DNA from: Sclerotinia nivalis
Lineage: Eukaryota > Ascomycota > Leotiomycetes > Helotiales > Sclerotiniaceae
Assembly (NCBI GenBank): GCA_029531795.1
Contig: JAPEIS010000007.1
Coordinates: forward strand, 186,001 to 250,000
Length of the DNA: 64,000 nt
Direction: 5' to 3'
Within the stretch, counting starts at the first letter, position 1, and each line of letters begins with the position of its first letter. The notes under the pieces were generated by a model. The model saw only the letters and a program-made list of their open reading frames with translations. It was not told where the DNA came from and searched no databases. A program made the translations under genes and the position numbers. Below, piece by piece: positions 11,501 to 22,662 of the stretch.

Positions 11501-14487
11501 ATTAAAGTGATTATAGGGGATTAAATTGATAGTGCTGAGGAGCACGAAATCTGTTTATCTCTAATGTTTCAGCTTCTCGATGAATTTATTCAAGTTTTCT
11601 TGAAACCTTTATCGAGAATACTTTGAGATATCTGCACATAAAAGTGTGAGATTAATGCTACGCTTTCACGTCTAGAGATTTCACAAGCGGACTCGTTTTC
11701 TTGACGCTTCTGTCTCCCACAAACCCCCCATGGATGTCCAGAACAACACAGTTAGTTATGCAATTTTTGCTCCATTTTTTTGAACATTTGTATAGCAAGA
11801 GTAAAGGTATAAAGCTGTATTTTAGTAACTCCTGCTACCTCCAAACCTACTGGGAATATTATACGAGAAAGAACTTATGCTTTTACTCCACTCCATTCCT
11901 CACATTTTAGTGAAAGGAATGTTTCCGGAGATTTCTGGTCTGTAGATTAAATCACAATCTAATGTTTATTTTTGTTGGGGTAGATAGTGAGAAGCAGAGA
12001 AATGGCAGTGACTGAGTGATGAAGAAACGATAGCACTAGAGAGCTATGATGAATATAGATAATGGTATATGTACTTGAATGTGGACTCAACAAAGTTCTT
12101 GGATCAAAATTTGAGGTCCGTCAGAAGAGAAACTTGATATAGGTCTACAAATGTATTGTGTGCCCATAGAACCTCATTTTGTTGCTCGCTAATTACTCTG
12201 ATACGGCGAACTTTCAGAGGAGAAGATAATTATATATACACGCTAGGAAGGAACAAGATCCTTAAGTAAAAACTTACGTTTTAGTCCAGTTAATCCAAAT
12301 CATTCTTCCCAAGGAATTTGCACTTCAAAATCTTCCTATTTTCGTGCGCTGTCGGACCAAGGGTGTCTTGAGAGTGGCCAACATAAGTTTGCAAGGTCAT
12401 GCAAGGCTTTCGGAGGGGTTTCTAGGGTAATTATTTAAGGATTGTTTGGGGGTTTGCGCAGGAGTGATTAATAGTCCAGCGATAGTAAGTGTACACAATC
12501 GCTTGCCGATGACAATATATTTGCAAGATGACAACGTAGGATTTTAGTTGATATCTCGGGGTGGCGCGCTAAGAGCACGAGATATAGTCAATATCCTGGA
12601 AGCGCGAGTGTTAATATGATACTGTGACAAAGATCACAACCTCAATTTTGTGAATTAGGGTGTTATTCGGTGCATTTCATTACACCAACCGAAGGAACTC
12701 AGATAAAACTGAGAATACCAGGAATTAAATGACAAAAAGTAATGTATAACAGCAAAAGACAGGAATATGAAGGACAGCAGTGGTGAATCTTAGAGCTACA
12801 TATTGACCTCCGCTGGATAAAGCTCCTCCCATTTGAGTAAAGTTCAACCTGAAGGTGTCCTCTTGTACATTGCAACTGCTTAGATGCAGAATGATTCTAT
12901 ATTTTGAAGATTTCTTTAAATAGGTAGCTATTCATAGCTTTTGCTCACGACTATTCGCTAATTCACCTCATACTCTTGACTTCAAATCTCCGGATTTCAT
13001 AATATGAACCAAGTGTAGTATCAATGATAGAACTCGCCCTGAAAGCTCGATACTAGGCACGAAAGTAGCATTCCCACTCCCCATAACCTAGAGAATACTC
13101 AGTCCTCAGACCACAAGATCCCAGCGACATCAAGAAGAACCGAAAATCCTTCCGTGAATATTCAAAAATATCCATAACCAGTTATCGGCCTTGGAAAGAA
13201 GACCTACAACTATTCATAATAATCTACTATCTGGCATTCCCATTCCACAGAATAACATGATTTGGATATAACTACAAGAATCCTGATCAGCAAACTTGAC
13301 GTGATGTTGAAACAATCTGAAGATAATCCACCACTTGATAACTCTAACCTTTCCCCCCTAACCCACCTTTCATCATTCTCTAAATCTTCGGTTCCTAATT
13401 CAGATGACATAGAAGCAACTATCCTTCATCACACTCAACACTAGTAAGTATCTCGATTGAGTAGGCACATACAATGACTAGGGGGTTTCCTTGTTTTCCT
13501 TGAGGAAGTGGAACAGTAAAACGTTGACAACTATTCGAACAAGAAGCGAAATTTGGAAGGAGATTGATTAGATGGGAAGTGGGTGACAGTATAGTAAGGT
13601 TAAGGGTAGCAAAAAAGACAATTGTGAAAATAGATTTGTTGATCGTAATAGTGTTTCCTTGACAGCAAAAAGGAATATAACAATTAAAGTCCCCCCAATA
13701 TTCCTCATCAGAGCATTTAAAGCTAATTACAGTCAAAACCGCACTTTGCAAAGGAAAAATCTTCTTGGCAACGGCTCATCACATCATTTCCATCTCACCT
13801 CTTACTTTCCACTGGGTAACTATAAGAGTCCCTCTCGGAATCTTTACATAAACATCCAATGAACATTGCAATACTCAAAGCTATATATTCATTCACACCA
13901 ACCCCAAGCTCATGTCTCCAGTAAGGGAAAACTGGGACTTACATTTTCGAGGCACAAACTTTGACGACGCTGTATCCGTATCGCGAAAAGGTTCACCTCA
14001 TTCACACTCTCGATTATCCTCAATTCCTCATAAAAATAATATATAACCCTTCATCACGTCTGTATCAGCATCAGATGAATGAACCAACCCTTCTAGGCTT
14101 GTGGAACATGGGAATGCTTTGATATATGGAACTTTGGCCGTAGCTTTGGAATGAGTCTGGTTGATGCTTTTCATGTTTGTTATGTTTTCATGGGGTGCGG
14201 TTCGAGTTAACTATCAGGTATAACCAACAAGATATGTGATTGAACAACATGAGATATTCGATGCAGCACAGGTAAGTAGGTATCTTAATTCACGAAATAT
14301 AGAGACCAGCAACACTATGCAATGCATAATCATCCGCTCTTTCTTCGAACCAAACGAGAACGTAAACCTCCACTTGTAATCCGTAATCCATTTCTCTATT
14401 TCATTCCCTAATTCCGAGCTATGCTATGTATGCATTTCTGTTCTTTGTATCTTCTCATCCACTCATCCACCTAAAATCTATGGAACT
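8600..14487. other. 5.9-kb stretch without recognisable genes
   Basis: No frame here exceeds about 110 codons, and none carries a familiar motif. The sequence is AT-rich with scattered purine-rich tracts. I found no tRNA-like or rRNA-like segment, no long terminal repeats and no remnant of a transposon protein by eye. It could be decayed repeat sequence (for example mutated by RIP), a noncoding-RNA locus or an extended regulatory spacer; the sequence alone does not decide. Confidence 0.45.
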
Positions 14488-15097
14488 CTATTTTCCACCA
14501 ACAGACTCAGGAACCTTATTGGCATCATAACCACATGATTGCTTTAATTCCTCGACTTTGGCGACGTATTTTTCTTTGGCTTCGTCGGATGTGATTCCCG
14601 AGTCGACCTTCTCTTGCCAGGCCTTCTTCTTGGCTTTGCCCTGTGGATTGAGGGGCGGTGGTTAGTTTTGGGGTTTAAGGGTGGTGGGGATGGGGGAGGA
14701 GGGGGAGGAGGGGGAAAGGCAGAAATAAATGAACGAACCTTAATATCAAACATTCCTGGAGCCTCAGCCTTGGAGATATCATCACCGATAGATACCTTGT
14801 ACAAACCTATTCATCACACCAAGTATTAGCCTTTATCAATTCATCCATCACCAGTCATTCATCATCCAACTTCCGCATCCCATCACCAATCCTATCCATT
14901 ATCCCTATCCCAAGCCCATCCCACACACTTCCATTTCTCATTTCTATCCTCCCTCACGCTGTACATAAAAACATATCCTAGGAAGCGAACAAAAGAGCAA
15001 GAAAAGGGAACATACTGTAAAGCTCGAGCAAATCATCAGATGCAGGCTTGCTCGTAAGCTTTCCCGAATCGGCGACTGCGGTATCGAATGCGGACAT
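14488..15097 (-). CDS. ACB1: Acyl-CoA-binding protein
   Basis: Three exons read on the - strand: 15016–15097, 14739–14806 and 14488–14640. Phases join correctly to give 100 residues, the usual size of the family. The product carries family landmarks: DLLELYSLYKVSIGDD (helix 2, with the YxLYK acyl-CoA-binding tyrosine and lysine), PGMFDIKGKAKKKAW (helix 3, with the KxxW lysine and tryptophan that contact the CoA head group), and EAKEKYVAKVEELK (helix 4). It binds long-chain acyl-CoA esters in the cytosol, protecting them and delivering them to lipid synthesis and sphingolipid elongation. Intron donors are GTATGT and GTTCGT. The central intron contains a G-rich, GGA-repeated tract around 14690–14720. 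Confidence 0.93.
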
Positions 15098-15737
15098 TTT
15101 GAATATTTTTTAATTCTTCTTTTCTTCGTTCGTTTGAGAGATTGAATTTGGGGTTGTGTAGCTAGAGTAAACAAGAAATGTTAGTCTTATATCTTCAATC
15201 AAGTACGAGTCGCAGAGGGCGAAGAAATATCCTTATTATGTTCTGATTCTTGCTCTTGCTTGAGATACCGAAGAAATTCAAATAGAAAAGACTTGGGAAA
15301 CTTACAGGTATTGGTTTGGTAAGGTGAGGAAGTTGGAAGTGGGAAAGAAAGAAAGAAAGGGAGATATGGCGGGGTGAGGGGAGCTTGCTTAGTGGGGCAC
15401 GGTTAAGGCTAAGCAAGGCTCGTATAGTTATTATAGTTACGGATTGTGGCGTTTACCGCGGTTATTTACACGTCACAAGGGAGGATATTTTTGAAATTGT
15501 ATGAATCAGAATTAAGGAATTAGACGCGTGATATTTATTGTGCTTTAGAGGCTTATTATTGGATATGTTTTATAAGGATGTATGTATGAGCTGTGTCTCA
15601 TAGGATCAGGCGGGGTTTGCTTTGATGGTTCAGCCTTGTTGAGTGGGATGCTAGAGAGTCTTGGTAGTTCTGCTTTAATTTTAACACTATGGAGGGTCGT
15701 GGTTAGAAAGGGGTAATTCAACTACATGTGGTTATTA

Positions 15738-15861
15738 ATGGGGGCAAGCCCTCAAACCCCCGTAGCTCGCTGCGCTCGAAATGTTGAAGATAAAAATATA
15801 TTTGCTTCCCAAATATTCTGCCTCCACGGCAGTGGCCCCCGGAGGGCCAGCGGAGCGTCAT
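15738..15861 (+). repeat. GC-rich dispersed element, copy A
   Basis: A 124-bp unit. Its left block starts ATGGGGGCAAGCCCTC and continues through CCCCCGTAGCTCGCTGCGCTCG. Its right block runs from TCTGCCTCCACGGCAGTGG to GGCCAGCGGAGCGTCAT. The AT-rich centre (about 40 bp) differs between copies. Both blocks can form small hairpins (GGGGGCAAGCCC; CCACGGCAGTGG; GGCCCCCGGAGGGCC). The right block is identical over 45 bp to copies B and C. It looks like a short non-autonomous mobile or structural element; it has no coding capacity. Confidence 0.85.
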
Positions 15862-16263
15862 TCAATCGATTGGTAGTAATATGAGTAGGTTCCCTTCTGA
15901 CGATTCTGGATGCAGTGCAGTATGGTGAGTTAGGGGGCTGAACAAGCGCAACATCTATCCCTCCATGACAAGCCTATGCCTTTGGATGTATGGGCAATTA
16001 CGTTTACTGGCCCTGTTACTCATGTATGAGTGCGGCTTTCTTATAGGTAGCTTACTTACGTATATCATGTATGACACGTAATATTGGCTTGAAGATTGGA
16101 CAGCTGTAGATAGCGTTTGCACAGACGGCTATTGAGGGAATCGTTTAGGACATTTAGGGGCATTTACAGTTGATATTTTGAAGCTTCGATGTATCTAGCT
16201 AGGACTGTAAGCTTGGATCTTGGGTGAGACTATCCAAGCCATGACTGGTTGCAAATGAATAGC

Positions 16264-16333
16264 TTGAGGATTGAGGATTGAGGATTGAGGATTGAGGATT
16301 GAGGATTGAGGATTGAGGATTGAGGATTGAGGA
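16264..16333. repeat. Minisatellite (TTGAGGA)x10
   Basis: Ten perfect tandem copies of the 7-bp unit TTGAGGA. It resembles a degenerate telomere-type repeat in length only; the fungal telomere unit is TTAGGG. Confidence 0.9.
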
Positions 16334-16924
16334 TTGAAGCTTGAGTATAGTCGTTTACTAGGTCAGTTGAAATATCAAAGACGAGGCCTCGCTGATGTTA
16401 TTGCGAACGAAGAGCTCAAATCCTAGCCAACTCTTGTCCAACAAATGAGACACAAACTCCGATGTATGGGTGACTGGAACAAAGTGTATATTTGGCCATT
16501 CATGAGAAGAGGGGATGATGAGGTCTTGGACATTTGGGTCATTAGATATATGTCTTGCACTTTAATCCTCCATGTCAACTGTATATCAGATGAGTAAATT
16601 ATACTAGGCATCGAACTTGTAAAAGTACGAGAATAGAAGAAAGTTTGAAAGCTGTCCAATATACTTGGATTCATATTAACTTGGATAATATAATCTTCAA
16701 TACATTTGAACTATTAAAAGTTCAGATTCCAAATGTGAATAACGGTACGACATGATTTCGGTACGGTTGTAAGATCTTAACAAAATCCTCATTCACCGCC
16801 TTGGTAGGTACCGAGCCGCATTTGTTGGCAGGAGGGGCAGACCGAGTTCTTCTCCCCAGTAAAACCCTTTCATATCAAATTTCTTAACACAGAGAAAGAT
16901 TTACATAAAAATCAATTTCAAAAA

Positions 16925-18706
16925 ATGTCTACATCTTCAAATTCTGGAGTTGATCCAGCTTCAGCATCGTTTGAAATTCGAGATCATACGAAATCCGTCA
17001 ATCAAAAATCCGATAACGTCAAAGGGAATCACAATGAGGCAGCTCCTACATCAATCACGGATGGGGAGAATAATGATAATGTACCAAAGGATGATCCTGC
17101 TACAATGGCTGCCAGTGAAGAATTAAAGCATACTACAATCTCAGACAAGCTTCCTTTGCCTACGGAAACATCCTCGCAGGTACCAGAAGCAGAAACTCAT
17201 ACAGAAGATAAGAATATGTCAGGTACAAACAAGGACACCACCCCCGAGCCTGAACCGACCGATGCGCAAGATGAGGAAATGAGAGATCGAATTTCTTCAC
17301 CTAAGAAAAAACGTGGTAGAGATCAAGATGATGATCCAAATCAGTTGGAAGATAATAGTACGGGAAATAATGGCAGTGTCAGTGAAGGAAGTTTAAATGG
17401 TAGTCGAACGATGAGATCAGGTCCAGAAAAGAAGAGACCTAGAGATACTTCACAAGAACCATCCAGAATATCAGATCGATCTTTAGCAAAGGTATATTTA
17501 CTCTTACTTTACGTCTCGCGCCGAAATCATTTTATATTTACTAATATGACTCTCAGGAGATAAGCCCGGTCGAAACATCAACGACTACCCAAACATTAAT
17601 ATCATCCACCGAAAATCCTATCAAGTCAACATTTGGAAGTACATCTGGTGATAAATTTGCAAATTCAGGATTTGGTGCTTTAGCATCTTCTAGTACTTCT
17701 CCTTTTGGCACAATCGGCGCATCTAAACCTAGCGTTTTCGGAGGAAATGCAAAATCGCCGCTTTCAGGATTTGGAGCTCTTGCTTCCAAAACAACAAGCT
17801 CAACGCCTACATCATCTACTTTAGGTACCTCTGGAGAAAAAACTACATCTGGATTTGGGAGCGCATTTGGTGGTGGTAGTACATCAGGATTTGGTGGATT
17901 AGGTTCAGGGAGTGCATTTGGTAGTGGGTTAAAAAATGGATTCGCTGGTGGATCTGGACCAAAACTTTCGAGCTTTGCTGCTCCAGGTAAAGACAATGTC
18001 GCACTAGGTAGCAAGCCAGTCAAACCTTTTGGTGCTCCAGCTAGTGATGCGGAGGACTCTGATGATGATGAGGATGATAGTGAGGGTGGGGCTGAAGGGG
18101 ATGAAGAAGAAGGGGGTGAGAAAGCAGTTGTTGAGGAAAAGAGGAAAACCAAGAAAGGTAAACTACTGATCCTACGACTGAGCTATGTTCTTACCTCTAA
18201 TTTATCTAGTTCACATTGATGATGGCGAAGCCGAAGAAGCAACCATATTACAAATTCGAGCCAAATTATTTGCAATGGGATCTAAGGAGGCTGGTTGGAA
18301 AGAGAGAGGAGTGGGTACTCTAAAGATAAACGCACCAAAATCCTGTGTCGATTTCGATGAAAATGGCCATGTAATTCCTGGTAGTTTCGATTCATCAATG
18401 TTAGAAGGACATAGTGTACGATTGGTCATGCGACAAGAAAATACTCACAGAGTTATTTTGAATACAGTGGTATTGAAAGCTATGGAATTTAAACCTAAAC
18501 CATCGACTACTTCAGCACAGGTTTTATTTACAGCTTTTGAAGGAGAGACAGAAGCTAAACCTATCAATATGATTATCAAGGTTAGTTTTTTCTTTATGTA
18601 TGTTTTGATCTCTGGGAGTTTTGGCTAATTCGGGGTGCATCAGATGAATGAAAATAATTACAACTTATTCATAAACGAAATCGAAAACATTCAACACGAG
18701 CTATAA
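16925..18706 (+). CDS. Ran-binding FG-repeat nuclear export cofactor (Yrb2/Hba1/RanBP3-like)
   Basis: Four exons: 16925–17491, 17557–18157, 18210–18580 and 18644–18706. Phases are consistent and give 533 residues. Residues 1–189 are acidic and disordered, with a nuclear-localisation-like SPKKKRGRD and a second basic KKRPRD. Residues 190–390 hold about ten FG dipeptides (GFGAL, SPFGT, VFGG, SAFGGG), as in nucleoporins, then an acidic tract. The C-terminus (about 391–533) is a RanBP1-type domain: LFAMGSKEAGWKERGVGTLK contains the WKERGxG core, followed by VRLVMRQENTHRVILN. The family cooperates with Ran-GTP and the exportin Crm1 in protein export. The domain ends normally, and the last exon codes only 20 residues. 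Nup50/Nup2-like proteins share this plan; the single C-terminal RanBD and basic N-terminus favour Yrb2/Hba1. Confidence 0.88.
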
Positions 18707-19973
18707 GCATGAGATATCATAACACAACGAACCCACCGACAAAAAAGATACCCACGGATTCACCAGCTACGCCTTCCAACATGATGAGAGGGATAGGATA
18801 GGTGATATTCGCCTTTCTCATACATACTTAGGTTACGCTTTCATTTGATTCAATTGTTTGGGAGGGAGGAAACTTTTAGAATATTGCGAATAAGGGGGGG
18901 GAAATGGAAATGGATTTGATACGTCATGATACATATCATAGGATACATTTAATTTATACTCTCGTTGTCTTTTGACTTCTTTTGAGGGAGGGTGAAGGGG
19001 TGAAGGGGTGAAGAAATGAAGAAATGAAGATCGGAAGATCTGGTGCGAGAATGTGAAATGGAGTAATAAATACTATATCCCATTTTGATTATTATTATTA
19101 TTACTATTATTGTGTATGCGTGTGTGTGTTTAATTCAGAAGGTGAAGTGTTTTATTCATATATTCAGACAGGTGAATAGATTATAACCCTTTTTTTTTTT
19201 CTCTTTTGAAAGAGAGATTGATTGATTTGTATATTTGAAGGTTTTGAAATTAATTTGAATTACTCGAGTTGAGTATATTAGATTGATTTATTTTGGTTTG
19301 GTATGGTTTGGTATGGTATGGTATGGTATGGTATAAAAAGAGAAAGGGGAAAAAGAAGAGAAAGAGAAAGAGAGGGAGAGGGAGAGGGAGAGGGAGAGGG
19401 AGAGGGAGAGGGTTTAGAGTATAAATATAAAGTATAGATAAAAGGAGAAGACGGAGAGAGGAGAAGAGCGAAAAATAAATAAAAATAAAAATAAAAATAA
19501 ATAAAATTCAATTGGGTAGAGGTATTTATATTTCTGTATTTCTGTATTTCTGTAATTTGGAACTTGGAACTTGGAACTTGGAACTTGAAAGGTGGATGTT
19601 GGTGAGGGGTGCGATAGAATAGGATAGAATAGAATGGAATTAATTAAGATTAGTGTGACTGGACTGAGGTTAGATTAAGGTAGGTTAAGATAGAGTAGAT
19701 AGAGTAGATAGAGTAGGTTACAATAGATATATGGATATAATTGATGAATGGATTATCTAGGAATTTTATATAATCTTATATTGACTTTAGTTTTGATTTT
19801 TTTTGGTTTTGGTAGATGATAGCTTTATATTACTATTACTCATCATTTATTCATTTATTATCTTCGAATATCTAATTTATAAATCTCCTCTTCCCCCTAA
19901 CCTCCTCCCAAATAAAAATATCTCCATGTCTCACATCCCACCTCTCTTCCCCTCCCCTTCATCCACACCACAT
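18707..19973. other. Convergent spacer rich in simple repeats
   Basis: It lies between the 3' ends of the Ran-binding and EED-like genes. It holds a (GTATG)n run (about 19301–19333), a (GGGAGA)n run (about 19373–19412), A/T-rich AAATA repeats, four TGGAACT units near 19558–19587 and GATAGAGTA repeats near 19690. I see no gene. Confidence 0.55.
19301..19412. repeat. Compound microsatellite (GTATG)n and (GGGAGA)n
   Basis: About six GTATG units are followed, after a purine-rich spacer, by about seven GGGAGA units. It is a simple-sequence repeat in the 3' spacer. Confidence 0.8.
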
Positions 19974-22662
19974 CTACCTCCCCAAACAAGCCACGACCCC
20001 CTCCCCCCCAGCAACCACACACCACTCCCCACCTCTACTCCAAGCAAGCCCCCGTCCCAAAAATCCAAATCCCTTCACCACCTCCACTTTATGCGGTTTC
20101 AAACCTTTCAATGGAAATTTCTGACGGAGCGAATATTTTTCATCCCAGAGTTTGATGTCTGCGCGTGTCGTGGGGATTTTATCGATTGGGGGTGTGTTTG
20201 GATTTGAGGGGTGAGAATTGGTGGTTGTTTTTGAGGATGTACCTATACCTGTACCTGTACCGATATAAGTAGAAGTAGAAGGTCCAGAAGCACTTGTAGC
20301 AGTAGTTGATGAACTAGCTGGACTTATATCTCTTAATCTACTCGTGACGGATTTTATACCTGCTCCTACTCCACGTTTATTTCGAGGACGATGAGGAGTT
20401 AAGAATGGAGGACGTTTTAGTGGAGTTGGGACTTGCTCATCGGGAATTGGAGTTTGTTGACCTGATGGTAGTCCGAAGATTGATGAATAGGATGGTCCTG
20501 GAGGTTTAGGTTCAGGTTCAGGTTCGGTTTTAGAGGTGAGGTGTTGGGGTAAGGAACGTATGTATTTGTTATAGGCAGTGATACGATTGAGGTCCCAAAA
20601 GTAGATTTTGGAGGTATAGGAAGTGATTGCGAGGATTGGGTGACCTCGGTTGTTTGAGTGGGTGTTTGAGTTGGAGGTTCCGTTGGTATCATGATCGGTA
20701 TTGGATGATGGTTCTGGGATGGGAAGACCTTGGAAGAAAGAGAATCGTATCCAAAGGGGTTCAGTCTCTGGGGCGGAAAATCTAATTATCAATTAGCTTT
20801 GAATGTATGAATTTGGAGGTAGACATAAGATGGAAAATGGATGGGAGAGATGCCGTAAATTTCAGAGATGGATGGAAGGTTTCTTTAAAGTCTCCAAAAT
20901 CCGAAGAAAATGATAAAAGTTAAAGAATTACCATCACTGACCCGAAAATAATAGATTAAAAGAAAAACAAAACAAATACATACTCAATAAGCCTAACATA
21001 ACTATCAGATTTATTTGGATCCGTGAAACAAGTTAAAGTATCACTTCCATTAGCAGCCTCATGTTGTGTAGGAGCTTTATCATATCCAGGAATAGGTCCT
21101 TGAGAATCAAATCCTGTGATATCCCATAGGACAATACAATTTTCTTCAGAGGAACGAGAGAGGATGGAATCATCGTAGAAGCAGACACTGGGAATATTAG
21201 TGAGTTTCAGATTCGAAGATTTTGGGCTTGAGACAGTGGAGGGTACAGTTGGGGGTTGGTGATGATAGAGGGATTAGGGAGGAAGCATTGATGGCGGAGA
21301 GATGAGGGAAGAAACGTCGATGGCGAAGAGAAAAGACAAAATTACCAATCAACTGCATTTGTATGAATTTCTGATGTTGTAAAATGTGGATACTGAATTT
21401 GTGTCGCTACTTTTGTTCCAGTATTTTCATCTGGAAAATTGGGTAATGTCCACTATATCATCATATTAACCATCATCCTTTTTTACTTCAAACATAAATA
21501 CTAACAAGACTTATGACATGGTCTTCACCACCAGATACCAAATATCTTCCAGATTGATGAAAAGCCTTCTTAAGATTAGTAATCTGATATAAATTTCTCA
21601 AAGTTATACGTACAATCGTTCGAACAGTTGCTCTATGACCTCCTGATAATATTGCAGCACAAGGATATTTCTCATTCTTAGGATCTAAACTCCATATTCG
21701 AATTGTAGTATCCTCAGAACAAGATGCTAATATATGAGGATTATTTGGTGAGATTATCAATTCATCGATTTCCTATCACTCATCAGTCTTTGAAATTTTA
21801 TATTATAATGCTTCAACAATCATACTCCTCCATGTCCTACAAGTACCTATGATAATTAATTTTTGTACTCGAAGGTATGTATATGTCACTCACCCTTAAA
21901 AGTTTCCCCGCGAGTACATCGAAAATCTTGATTTTTGCATCAACTCCTGCTACACAAAGGAGAGGCTTTTGTGTCGCTAAATCCTGGGTCCAACAACATG
22001 CATAATGATCTGCACTTGACTGAATTCTCGTGTTAATGACCAGCCATCGTATGGTTACACAGATTAATGACTGACCTCCTCGTCTATGATGAGTCGTACA
22101 ACCTCAATACTCTTCCCTCCAGTAGGAGGTCTACATATCAAAATCTACTCATACTTTAACGAATTGAACATGAGGCTTGAAGAGAAAGAAAAACTCACAT
22201 GTTTACCACCTACCACAGCATATATAGGATCAACACCAGGTTTTGTGTAAGGATAAAATTTCACTGTCCAAAATTCAATATCTTTGATTGTTGAACCATC
22301 TTTTGAATATTTTGCTGAAACATGTCAGGCCATTTCTCTGTAATTTGGGGATACCGGAACGGGTTATCACATACCACTAGGAAGATCCTAAAGAATGAAT
22401 TATCCAGTTAGATCATTTTCCTTTCACTCACCGATCAATTCTCTCCAATATGCTTGAAGGAAAAGCACTTGGATGCATTATCATCCTCACCGACATGCTT
22501 CAAGGTAACTCCCGTAAAAGTATATCAAATCCCCACTGACCAACAAACTCAAAACAAACTCCCCGTAGATGCATATCCGAACAAGTGCAAACTTACCGAA
22601 AATTGATGAGCCTCCTTCAATTTAGGAAATTCCCATTCACCAAATCCATGCTTCCAACTCAT
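19974..22662 (-). CDS. EED: WD40 Polycomb repressive complex 2 subunit EED-like
   Basis: A multi-exon - strand gene with at least seven introns. Exon 1 is 22597–22662 (MSWKHGFGEWEFP), then a 13-base micro-exon (22375–22387) and exon 3 (22199–22314). Later exons include about 21,940–22,010 and 21,500–21,770. The last, about 19974–20780, ends in a stop at 19974. The assembled protein follows EED repeat by repeat: FYPYTKPGVDPIYAVVGG, DHYACCWTQDL, PLLCVAGVDAKIKIFDVL, NPHILASCSEDTTIRIWSL, HQSGRYLVSGGEDHVISLW, YPHFTTSEIHTNAVDCVCF, DSILSRSSEENCIVLWD and EPLWIRFSFFQG. EED forms the aromatic cage that reads H3K27me3 and activates the EZH2-type methyltransferase. An unusual insertion of roughly 110 low-complexity residues (Pro/Ser/Thr/Gly) lies before the final repeat (KVEVVKGFGFLGRGLAW). 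Exact internal junctions are not all resolved. Confidence 0.85.

Larger units (their letters stand above)
15098..16924. other. Divergent intergenic region with repeat element and minisatellite
   Basis: It lies between the divergently transcribed acyl-CoA-binding and Ran-binding genes. It contains the GC-rich dispersed element copy A (15738–15861) and a 10-unit 7-bp minisatellite (16264–16333). The short pyrimidine-rich stretch just before 16925 probably carries the downstream promoter. I see no gene in the rest. Confidence 0.5.

Noticed and set aside
16264..16333. Possible interstitial telomere repeat
   Set aside because: The unit is TTGAGGA, not TTAGGG, and it is a simple 10-copy minisatellite.
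17553..18152. 199-codon antisense frame opposite the FG-repeat exon
   Set aside because: It is the mirror of a low-complexity coding exon (Pro/Ser-rich antisense of Gly/Phe/Ser codons) and has no motif or own start context.
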